From an uncultured Lachnospiraceae bacterium (GTDB taxonomy: Bacteria > Bacillota > Clostridia > Lachnospirales > Lachnospiraceae), in contig CAMHCL010000110.1 in assembly GCA_946183625.1 (NCBI GenBank), forward strand, positions 1 through 5,247: a stretch of 5,247 nt of DNA, given 5' to 3'. The notes under the pieces are model-generated. The model saw only the letters and a program-made list of their open reading frames with translations, had not been told where the DNA came from and did no database searches. Numbering within the stretch: position 1 is the first letter of the stretch; every line of letters begins with the position of its first letter. The position numbers and the translations under genes are program-made. Of this stretch, positions 1 through 5,247 are shown piece by piece.

Positions 1-99
1 AGCTTTACGTTTATTATTCTGTTGTCCGTTTGGTCTTGCCCCACTATGGTTTCTGTAACCAGATCTCTTCTGTGGAGACTTTCTATTATTGGAACTCAA
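1..99 (-). CDS. N-terminus of an unidentified basic, Asn/Gln-rich protein (partial, runs off left edge)
   Basis: I do not recognise this protein. After metY the minus strand has one frame that stays open to the window edge. It starts at a TTG codon (99-97) and gives 33 residues beginning MSSNNRKSPQKRSG and ending QQNNKRKA. About a third of the residues are Lys or Arg, with many Asn, Gln, Ser and Gly and almost no hydrophobic residues. This resembles a disordered basic leader of the kind found on cytoplasmic nucleic-acid-binding proteins or ahead of the first membrane helix of envelope proteins. A GAGG ribosome binding site (108-111) lies 8 bases before the TTG. The other two minus-strand frames hit stops quickly: the only nearby ATG (113-111) reads five codons and ends at TGA. 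The gap to the metY stop is 20 bp with no terminator, so co-transcription with metY is likely. The TTG start is an inference, and function cannot be assigned from this fragment. Confidence 0.5.
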   Translation of the reverse strand, partial: MSSNNRKSPQKRSGYRNHSGARPNGQQNNKRKA

Positions 100-119
100 A
101 ATATAAACCTCATTTACTA

Positions 120-1388
120 TTATTGCATTGCAGCAAATCCATTTTTGATATCTGCAATGATATCATCTATATTCTCAAGGCCTACAGAGAGTCTGATCAT
201 TCCACCTTCAATACCGGCTGCTACAAGCTGTTCATCTGTAAGCTGTCTATGTGTCTCACTAGCTGGATGAAGAACACATGTTCTAATATCAGCAACATGA
301 ACTTCATTAGATGCAAGCTTAAGGCTGTCCATAAACTTCATAGCTTTTTCTCTTCCGCCCTTTATAACGAATGAGATTACTCCACAAGCTTTACCACCAA
401 GATACTTTAATGCAAGCTCATGATTCTTGTCATCCTCAAGTGCAGGGAAAGTAACTGACTCAACATATTCGCTTTCCTTCAGGAACTTAGCAACCTGAAG
501 TGCATTTTCAAAATGACGTTCCATACGGATTGGAAGTGTCTCAAGTCCGAGATTAAGAAGAAATGCTGAATGAGCTGCAGGATAACAACCAAAGTCTCTC
601 ATCAGCTGCATACGAGCTTTAAGTATATAAGCCATCTTTCCATAATCTCTTACATAGCAAGTTCCATGATAACTCTCATCTGGCTCAACCAGTTCAGGGA
701 AGTTACCATTTGTCCAATCGAATTTACCACTATCAACGATCATACCACCGCCCTGAACAGCATGTCCATCCATATACTTTGTTGTAGAATGAACAACAAT
801 ATCAGCACCAAAATCAAATGGTTTACATAATATAGGTGTTGCAAATGTATTATCTACGATAAGTGGTACTCCCTTTTCGTGAGCTATATTCGCAAATCTC
901 TCAATATCAAATACGGTAAGTGAAGGATTAGCAAGTGTCTCACCAAATACACACTTTGTATTAGGCTTGAATGCTGCCTTAATCTCTTCATCAGACATTT
1001 CCTGATTTACGAAGATACACTCTATTCCAAGCTTCTTAAGAGTATAAGCAAACAGGTTGATAGTACCGCCATATATTTCAGAAACAGATACAAAGCTGTC
1101 ACCAGCCTGAGCGATATTCAGAATTGAAAGAAGTGATGCAGCCTGACCAGATGAAGTTGCCATAGCACCAACACCACCCTCAAGCTGATTAACCTTCTCT
1201 TCTACAGCCATAACTGTAGGATTAGCGAATCTTGAATAGATGAGAGCCTTAGTAGGATCATCAAATACATCAGCAATATCCTGAGTAGTATCAAATCTGT
1301 AAGTAGTACTCTGTACTATAGGTAATACTCTTGGTTCAGTATTTCCCGGTGTATATCCGGCATGTAGGCATTTTGTTTCGTCTTTCAT
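120..1388 (-). CDS. metY: O-acetylhomoserine sulfhydrylase (O-acetylhomoserine aminocarboxypropyltransferase), PLP-dependent
   Basis: This cytoplasmic enzyme of the Cys/Met-metabolism PLP family (fold type I) condenses O-acetyl-L-homoserine with sulfide to give homocysteine and acetate, the direct-sulfhydrylation route to methionine. From the start used here it has 422 residues, normal for MetY. Visible motifs are YSRFANPT (51-58), which contributes to cofactor binding from the partner subunit; SSGQAA (79-84), the phosphate-binding loop; Asp179 in VDNTFATP, which pairs with the PLP ring nitrogen; STTKYMDGH (201-209) with Lys204 as the Schiff-base lysine; HPASETH (374-380); and RLSVGLE (399-405). 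The stretch at about 221-250, including FPELVEP and SYHG, is typical of MetY and separates it from the shorter MetB and MetC enzymes. The frame also extends upstream to GTG (1424) and ATG (1421). I chose ATG 1388 because GGGAGG lies 9 bases before it and because a promoter at 1427-1455 would start transcription near 1420. The gene ends with tandem in-frame stops TAA TAG TAA. Confidence 0.93.
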   Translation of the reverse strand: MKDETKCLHAGYTPGNTEPRVLPIVQSTTYRFDTTQDIADVFDDPTKALIYSRFANPTVMAVEEKVNQLEGGVGAMATSSGQAASLLSILNIAQAGDSFVSVSEIYGGTINLFAYTLKKLGIECIFVNQEMSDEEIKAAFKPNTKCVFGETLANPSLTVFDIERFANIAHEKGVPLIVDNTFATPILCKPFDFGADIVVHSTTKYMDGHAVQGGGMIVDSGKFDWTNGNFPELVEPDESYHGTCYVRDYGKMAYILKARMQLMRDFGCYPAAHSAFLLNLGLETLPIRMERHFENALQVAKFLKESEYVESVTFPALEDDKNHELALKYLGGKACGVISFVIKGGREKAMKFMDSLKLASNEVHVADIRTCVLHPASETHRQLTDEQLVAAGIEGGMIRLSVGLENIDDIIADIKNGFAAMQ

Positions 1389-1397
1389 TTCATTTAA

Positions 1398-1403
1398 CCT
1401 CCC
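1398..1403 (-). promoter_or_regulatory. metY ribosome binding site (decides the start codon)
   Basis: GGGAGG on the minus strand lies 9 bases before ATG 1388-1386 and is the only strong Shine-Dalgarno sequence near the gene. It falls inside the reading frame if the GTG (1424) or ATG (1421) starts are used, where it would encode Gly-Arg. The nearest purine run to ATG 1421 touches that codon directly, which is too close. A second ATG (1393-1391), out of frame and 4 bases from the site, reads only ATG AAA TGA. Confidence 0.8.
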
Positions 1404-1426
1404 TGGTAATTTCAAAAACATCACCT

Positions 1427-1455
1427 ATTCTATCACTTTATCGATAGATTTTCCA
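1427..1455 (-). promoter_or_regulatory. Predicted sigma-A promoter of metY
   Basis: On the minus strand a -35 candidate TGGAAA (1455-1450, 4 of 6 matches to TTGACA) and a -10 element TAGAAT (1432-1427, 5 of 6 matches to TATAAT) are separated by exactly 17 bp. The -10 is preceded by TGA (1435-1433), giving an extended -10 (TGn) element. Transcription would begin near 1420, leaving a leader of about 32 bases before ATG 1388. The promoter lies wholly in the 77-bp gap between the YitT gene and metY. This suggests metY can be transcribed independently of the topoisomerase-YitT unit. It rests on motif matching alone. Confidence 0.6.
1429..1448. promoter_or_regulatory. Inverted repeat overlapping the metY promoter (candidate operator)
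   Basis: Two perfect 6-bp arms, TCTATC and GATAGA, are separated by 8 bp, giving a 20-bp dyad. It covers most of the promoter spacer and four bases of the -10 element, so a dimeric protein bound here would block RNA polymerase. Sulfur-assimilation genes in Firmicutes are often repressed by dimeric regulators such as the Rrf2-family CymR, so a sulfur-responsive repressor is a reasonable guess, but the site was not matched to any known consensus. An RNA-level role is unlikely because the dyad lies upstream of the predicted transcription start. Confidence 0.45.
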
Positions 1456-1465
1456 TAAAAAGAAA

Positions 1466-2311
1466 TTATTCTCCGGTTTTTATATGACGCCCGATTATCT
1501 CAGACACATCTGATATTGCAGAGAAAGAACTTCCTCCGGCATTATTAATTATATTCTTTAGATCATGTATTTCAGCTCTGGTTACAACACAGTAAAGGAT
1601 ATCCTTCTCATCCTTGCTGACAAGGCCCTCGCCCTTCATGAATGTAACCGTTCTTCCGAGCTGTTTGTATATTTCATCAGCCAAGACCTTACCCTTGTCA
1701 GTAATGATCATAACAGCCTTAGTGTTATTCCATCCAATCTCAACAATATCTATAACCTTAGAGGTTATAAAATACATAAGGAGTGAATACATACCTCTAT
1801 CCAGGCCGAATACGCAACCGGCTACGAAGTAGATGACAACATTAAATATAAGTATTATCTGTCCGGTTGATATAGATAGCTTCCTGCTGAGCATAACAGC
1901 TACGATTTCCGTACCATCCAGCACTCCACCACCACGTAGTACGAGTCCGACTCCAATACCAAGGAACACTGCTCCGAACGTAACAGCAAGGATTATATCG
2001 TCCGTCAGTTCTGGTACAGGTTCGAAAATAGTCGTCATGACAGAAAATACAATCAGACTGTAGATTGCTTTAATGATAAACATTTTTCCAAGCTTCTTCA
2101 AACCGACCATAATGAACGGAATATTTATAATGATAACCAATAAACCAAGCTTAACAGGAATAAAATGGTTGAGAATCATACAAATACCTGTAACACCGCC
2201 ATCAAAAACCTTGTTAGGTACCAGGAATTCCTCAAGAGCAAATGCAGCTACTACGCTTCCCAAAGTGAGAAATATGAATGAAATAATAAGTTGCTTTGTT
2301 TCTTTATTCAT
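1466..2311 (-). CDS. YitT-family integral membrane protein (DUF161 core plus C-terminal DUF2179 domain)
   Basis: This is a 281-residue member of the widespread Firmicute YitT/YqfU family, whose biochemical role is not established. About five hydrophobic segments are visible at roughly 9-29, 53-70, 78-98, 105-125 and 150-170, followed by a less hydrophobic helix at 174-190 containing YSLLMYFITSKVIDIVEIG, a family hallmark. Conserved glycine-rich motifs are GGVTGI (38-43) and RGGGVLDGTEI (126-136). From about 198 the protein is soluble and matches DUF2179: KAVMIIT, LGRTVTFMKGEG (218-229), YCVVTRAEIHDLK (240-252) and FSAISDVSEIIG (263-274). This alpha/beta domain has been suggested to bind a small ligand. 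Length and architecture are complete. The ATG start has AGGAG (2317-2321) at 5-base spacing. The gene lies 60 bp after the topoisomerase B gene, with an inverted repeat in the gap. Co-transcription is likely because I see no convincing promoter there. No functional link to its neighbours is evident. Confidence 0.9.
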   Translation of the reverse strand: MNKETKQLIISFIFLTLGSVVAAFALEEFLVPNKVFDGGVTGICMILNHFIPVKLGLLVIIINIPFIMVGLKKLGKMFIIKAIYSLIVFSVMTTIFEPVPELTDDIILAVTFGAVFLGIGVGLVLRGGGVLDGTEIVAVMLSRKLSISTGQIILIFNVVIYFVAGCVFGLDRGMYSLLMYFITSKVIDIVEIGWNNTKAVMIITDKGKVLADEIYKQLGRTVTFMKGEGLVSKDEKDILYCVVTRAEIHDLKNIINNAGGSSFSAISDVSEIIGRHIKTGE

Positions 2312-2325
2312 ATATGCTCCTATTA

Positions 2326-2356
2326 TTTACCAAAAAGGACTGTCCCCTTGGGTAAA
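2326..2356 (-). repeat. 31-nt imperfect inverted repeat (hairpin) between the topoisomerase B gene and the YitT gene
   Basis: Arms TTTACC (2326-2331) and GGTAAA (2351-2356) enclose an inner dyad GGAC-T-GTCC (2337-2345). In minus-strand RNA, the transcribed sense, the segments between pair as AA with UU and as two G-U wobbles, leaving one C-U mismatch. The plus-strand version has A-C mismatches there and folds less well. The hairpin begins 15 nt after the B-gene stop and ends 4 nt before the YitT Shine-Dalgarno sequence. No U-tract follows, so it is not a standard intrinsic terminator. It could be an RNA processing or stability element, a control on YitT translation, or one copy of a dispersed REP-like repeat; this window cannot decide between them. 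Confidence 0.55.
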
Positions 2357-2371
2357 TGTAATGCAAATCAG

Positions 2372-4294
2372 TTAGGTGTCTATATTTGCTTCCTTACTAT
2401 TCTCTTCTATATATTTTCTTCGAGGTGCAACCTCTGTACCCATAAGAGTACTTGTAATTGAGCTTGCTTCTGCACGGCTCGAGATCATAACCTGTTTTAA
2501 GACTCTGTGTTCAGGATCCATAGTTGTCTCAAACAGCTGGCTGGCATCCATTTCACCAAGTCCCTTATATCTCTGGATCACAAACTTATTCTTATGATTT
2601 GCTCTGTACTTCTCAAGTTCATCATCTGAATAGAGATACTTGATATTCTTACCCTCTCCAACTCTGTAAAGAGGTGGTATGGCGATATATACATGCCCCT
2701 CTGTTATGAGATCAGGATAAAATCTATAGAAAAATGTAAGGAGAAGTGTTGCAATATGTGCACCATCCACGTCCGCATCAGTCATGATTATGATCTTATC
2801 ATAATTAAGCTTATTTATATCAAAATCATTTCCAAAGCCTTGTGAGAAGCCACATCCAAAGGCATTTATAAGAGCTTTAATCTCTGCATTCTCAAGAACC
2901 TTTGATACAGGAACTTTCTCTACATTAAGGATTTTTCCTCTAAGAGGTAGTATCGCCTGATACTTTCTGTTACGTGCTGATTTAGCAGAGCCACCAGCGG
3001 AATCACCCTCTACGATGAAAATCTCACATTTGTCAGCCTCATTACTCTCCTGTCTTACAAGCTTTCCATTACCCTCGAAGGAGAATTTATTAAGATTTAT
3101 CTTAGTCTTATTCTTCGCCTTTTCCTTTGCAGTCTCGACAGCTCTGTCAACTATATCCTTCAGCACATCATAGTTTCTGTCAAAATATACAGTAAGCTGC
3201 TCTCTCATAATAGCATCCACTGCAGGTGTAACATCTGTATTTGAAAGCCTTGTCTTGGTCTGACCTTCAAATTGAGGATCAGGGTGTTTTACAGAAACGA
3301 TGGCCTGTATACCCTGTCTGATATCAGCACCGGACAGATTACTATCCTTCTCCTTAAGAACACCAAGTTCATTACGTGCATAATTATTGATGATCTTAGC
3401 AAACGCAGCCTTATATCCAGAAACATGAGTACCACCTTCAGGATTAGTAATGTTATTGGTAAATCCAATTACATTTTCATCTCCATCCTCGGTACAGACA
3501 AATACAATATCAGCCTGAATACCATTCTTCTCACCTGATAGAGAAACAAAAGGTGAAGTCTTAGTCATATCCTTAGATATATCTTCAACAAAGGCTGTAA
3601 GTCCGCCCGGTTGATGGAACACTTCAGGTGGATATCCATCTCTCTTATTCTCAAATGTAATTGTTAGCTCTGGATTCAGATAACAGGTTTCCTTAATTCG
3701 CTGACGGATTGCACTGGACTTAAACTTTACAGTTTCAAAAATAGTATCATCCGGATAAAGAGTCACCCTGGTACCTGTCTTCTTAGCTGGAACCGCTGGT
3801 TCACTTGGTAGCAGACCATCAATCAGCTTAGTTTTAGGCTTTCCATACTCATAGGTATCATGATATACATTTCCATCTCTATATACATCTACTATAAGCT
3901 TTTTAGACAGTGCATTTACAACGGCAGAACCAACACCATGGAGGCCACCACTTATCTTATAAACTGAATCATTGAACTTACCACCTGAATGCAGCACTGT
4001 AAATACAACTCTTTCTGCACTCTTCTTTTCAGTTGGATGGAGATCAACAGGAATACCTCTGCCGTCATCCTCAACAGTTGCAGATCCATCTTCATTAAGA
4101 GATACATATATATTCTTACAGAATCCAGCCAGATGCTCATCTACTGCATTATCTATTATTTCCTGTACCAGATGATTAAGGCCTGTTCTTCCTGTACTAC
4201 CTATATACATACCAGGTCTGAGTCTGACAGGCTCAAGACCCTTAAGGACCTTTATGGATTCGGAATCATATGAATCATTCTTCTTAACAGCCAC
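2372..4294 (-). CDS. parE: Type IIA DNA topoisomerase B subunit (ParE/GyrB family, probably topoisomerase IV-like)
   Basis: This is the complete 640-residue ATPase and TOPRIM subunit of a type IIA topoisomerase, which works with the A subunit to pass one DNA duplex through another. The GHKL ATPase domain shows Glu45 and Asn49 in QEIIDNAVDE (the catalytic base and Mg-ATP ligand), DDGRGIP (76-82), GGKF (104-107) and SGGLHGVG (115-122). The transducer domain carries GGTHVSGY (287-294) and the QTK loop Gln345-Lys347. The TOPRIM domain has EGDSAGGSA (429-437) with Glu429, PLRGKILNVEK (450-460) and the metal triad Asp506, Asp508 and Asp510 in MTDADVDGAH. The tail includes QRYKGLGEM (574-582). There is no large insertion of the E. 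coli GyrB type. GyrB and ParE are hard to separate by motif. I lean to ParE because the partner lacks a first-blade GyrA box and because features such as DNAVDEHLAG and AFGCGF resemble the second clostridial copy as I remember it. The start is GTG, translationally coupled to the A gene. Confidence 0.88.
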   Translation of the reverse strand: MAVKKNDSYDSESIKVLKGLEPVRLRPGMYIGSTGRTGLNHLVQEIIDNAVDEHLAGFCKNIYVSLNEDGSATVEDDGRGIPVDLHPTEKKSAERVVFTVLHSGGKFNDSVYKISGGLHGVGSAVVNALSKKLIVDVYRDGNVYHDTYEYGKPKTKLIDGLLPSEPAVPAKKTGTRVTLYPDDTIFETVKFKSSAIRQRIKETCYLNPELTITFENKRDGYPPEVFHQPGGLTAFVEDISKDMTKTSPFVSLSGEKNGIQADIVFVCTEDGDENVIGFTNNITNPEGGTHVSGYKAAFAKIINNYARNELGVLKEKDSNLSGADIRQGIQAIVSVKHPDPQFEGQTKTRLSNTDVTPAVDAIMREQLTVYFDRNYDVLKDIVDRAVETAKEKAKNKTKINLNKFSFEGNGKLVRQESNEADKCEIFIVEGDSAGGSAKSARNRKYQAILPLRGKILNVEKVPVSKVLENAEIKALINAFGCGFSQGFGNDFDINKLNYDKIIIMTDADVDGAHIATLLLTFFYRFYPDLITEGHVYIAIPPLYRVGEGKNIKYLYSDDELEKYRANHKNKFVIQRYKGLGEMDASQLFETTMDPEHRVLKQVMISSRAEASSITSTLMGTEVAPRRKYIEENSKEANIDT

Positions 4295-4300
4295 GTCAAC

Positions 4301-4309
4301 TCACCCCCT
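4301..4309 (-). promoter_or_regulatory. Ribosome binding site of the B-subunit gene, overlapping the A-subunit stop codon
   Basis: The minus strand reads AGGGGGTGA, eight of nine matches to the ideal AGGAGGTGA, placed 6 bases before the GTG start (4294-4292). Its first two bases are the last two of the A-gene TAG stop (4310-4308). A ribosome ending the A subunit therefore covers this site, which should promote re-initiation and balanced synthesis of the two subunits. The strong site also supports GTG as the true start. Confidence 0.85.
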
Positions 4310-5247
4310 AACCTTCATTTTTATCGGCAGCCTGGGCTTTACCACTCTTCTTATTGCCCTTACCGCCACGTTTTACAGCCTTCATATCTGAAAGAGATAT
4401 TCCATTAAACACTTCATCATTACCAGCAGATACAGCACTTGCTACACGGTCACCACGGCGTAGTGACAGAAGGGCAACACCACCGGCGCCCTTCCCCTGA
4501 ACAGGTATCTCATCACTTCTAACCTTAATCGAATAACCATTTTCAGATTCAGCAACTATATATTCTTTTTCATAACCAACATAAACTACAGATGCCTTTA
4601 TGGCAGCTGAGTCCTTACGTGTTATATCATAAACTGCAGATTCTACTCTCTTAGCCTTACCCTCTGCAGTTACAAATACCAGATTAGTTCCAGCTTTAAA
4701 ATCATCAACATTCATCATGGCAACAACATCTGCACCATGATTCATTCCACAGAATTCAAAAATCTGAATACCCTTATCATTAATTCTGAACTTCTTATCC
4801 TTCTTAGTCTGTTTTTTAAGAATGTCAGACACTCGGATTATATGTACCATTCCATCGCTGTCGAAAATTGCTATCCTGTCAGTAGACATACAATTCACTT
4901 CAAATTTTCTGGCCACATCAGGATTTTTCTCAAATACAGCACGAGGAGCAGACTTGATGTAGAAGAATCTATCAAGAAGCACTGTTTCCTCAGTAGCAAC
5001 AACCTCTTCCTTCTCAACCACTACTTCACCGAGATCCTCTATAGCAGTTCTTCTAGGAATCACATAATTCTTCTTAAGCTCTTCGATATCAGCGATCATC
5101 TGCTTCTTCATGGCAGCCCTTGAACCAAGCAGCTTTGTGTATTTAGCCAGCTTCTTCTCAGCCTCTTCCAGTTCCTTCTTAAGAATATCAACCTCAAGAC
5201 CGATCAGCTTCTGAAGACGCATTGCAAGGATAGCGTCACACTGTTTT
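4308..5247 (-). CDS. parC: Type IIA DNA topoisomerase A subunit, C-terminal part (ParC/GyrA family; 5' end outside window)
   Basis: This is the last 312 codons of the DNA-cleaving subunit. The frame is open to the right edge, and the Met codon at 5222 is internal: the eight residues before it, KQCDAILA, continue into MRLQKLIGLE, the conserved family segment before the C-gate coiled coil. The active-site tyrosine lies beyond the window. Counting from that Met, residues about 12-56 form the returning coiled-coil helix, and IPRRTAIED (55-63) marks the junction to the DNA-wrapping beta-pinwheel. The pinwheel is short, about 220 residues, and appears to hold roughly four GyrA-type repeats (about 80-135, 165-203, 210-253 and 256-290). 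No QRRGGKG-like GyrA box occurs in the first repeat, which argues for a topoisomerase IV-like enzyme, but RGGKG appears at 285-289 in the last repeat, followed by a Lys-rich tail. It stops at TAG 14 bases before the B-subunit GTG, so the gene order is A then B. ParC versus GyrA is not certain. Confidence 0.85.
   Translation of the reverse strand, partial: KQCDAILAMRLQKLIGLEVDILKKELEEAEKKLAKYTKLLGSRAAMKKQMIADIEELKKNYVIPRRTAIEDLGEVVVEKEEVVATEETVLLDRFFYIKSAPRAVFEKNPDVARKFEVNCMSTDRIAIFDSDGMVHIIRVSDILKKQTKKDKKFRINDKGIQIFEFCGMNHGADVVAMMNVDDFKAGTNLVFVTAEGKAKRVESAVYDITRKDSAAIKASVVYVGYEKEYIVAESENGYSIKVRSDEIPVQGKGAGGVALLSLRRGDRVASAVSAGNDEVFNGISLSDMKAVKRGGKGNKKSGKAQAADKNEG

Noticed and set aside
46..60. 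Small hairpin TGGTT-TCTGT-AACCA near the left edge
   Set aside because: Its 5-bp stem has no T-tract, and it lies inside the open frame of the partial gene, so it is best treated as chance.
22..374. Two overlapping plus-strand open frames at the left end (22-270 and 30-374)
   Set aside because: They run antisense to the 3' end of metY and the next gene, have Ser/Cys-rich non-protein-like composition, and lack ribosome binding sites and recognisable domains.
1389..1424. Longer MetY with 12 extra N-terminal residues, starting at GTG 1424 or ATG 1421
   Set aside because: The extension would translate through the strong GGGAGG ribosome binding site, it has no properly spaced Shine-Dalgarno sequence of its own, and it begins at or before the predicted transcription start. 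The 422-residue form fits the family length.
1389..1465. SAM riboswitch or T-box leader before metY
   Set aside because: The gap is only 77 bp and is mostly occupied by the promoter; the predicted leader is about 32 nt, with no multi-helix fold or terminator.
2326..2356. Hairpin before the YitT gene as an intrinsic terminator
   Set aside because: Neither strand has a run of T directly after the hairpin; the sense strand goes straight into TAATAGGAG, the ribosome binding site of the next gene.
4737..5123. 128-codon plus-strand open frame antisense to the topoisomerase A gene
   Set aside because: It lies fully inside a confidently identified gene on the other strand, and its Ser/His/Leu-rich composition is that of a complementary-strand shadow.
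1..5247. CRISPR array, insertion sequence, tRNA or rRNA gene, or phage-like module
   Set aside because: No tandem spaced repeats, transposase, tRNA-like fold or phage gene is visible. Nearly all of the sequence is accounted for by five collinear minus-strand genes of housekeeping type.

Overview
The window looks like ordinary chromosome from a low-to-moderate GC Firmicute, most likely a Clostridia member of the Lachnospiraceae type (Butyrivibrio, Roseburia or Lachnospira-like). This is inferred from A/T-rich codon choice (many ATA Ile and AGA Arg codons), strong AGGAGG-like ribosome binding sites, a YitT-family membrane protein, and a gyrase-like topoisomerase pair of the kind found as a second copy in Clostridia. 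I cannot name a species.

Every supported gene lies on the minus strand, so transcription runs from right to left. In that order they are: (1) the 3' part of a type IIA DNA topoisomerase A subunit (5247 to 4308), cut by the window edge; (2) the complete B subunit (4294 to 2372), with a GTG start and a ribosome binding site that shares bases with the A-gene stop codon; (3) a YitT-family integral membrane protein (2311 to 1466), preceded by an imperfect inverted repeat that sits directly in front of its ribosome binding site; (4) metY, O-acetylhomoserine sulfhydrylase (1388 to 120), with its own credible promoter and a 20-bp inverted repeat overlapping that promoter; (5) the first 33 codons of a very basic, Asn/Gln-rich protein (99 to 1), running off the left edge.

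The two topoisomerase subunits form one translationally coupled unit and should assemble into an A2B2 enzyme. The A subunit lacks a recognisable GyrA box in the first blade of its C-terminal domain, which favours a topoisomerase IV-like decatenase over a supercoiling gyrase, but an RGGKG motif is present in the last blade. The A-before-B gene order is also worth noting. metY makes homocysteine from O-acetylhomoserine and sulfide, and it appears to be regulated separately from the genes upstream. There is no gene-free stretch over 300 bases; the longest gap is 77 bp.

I found no sign of a previously undescribed multi-gene system. The points most worth a second look are the hairpin at 2326-2356, which may be a dispersed REP-like repeat; the promoter-operator arrangement before metY; the displaced GyrA-box-like motif; and the unidentified basic protein at the left edge.
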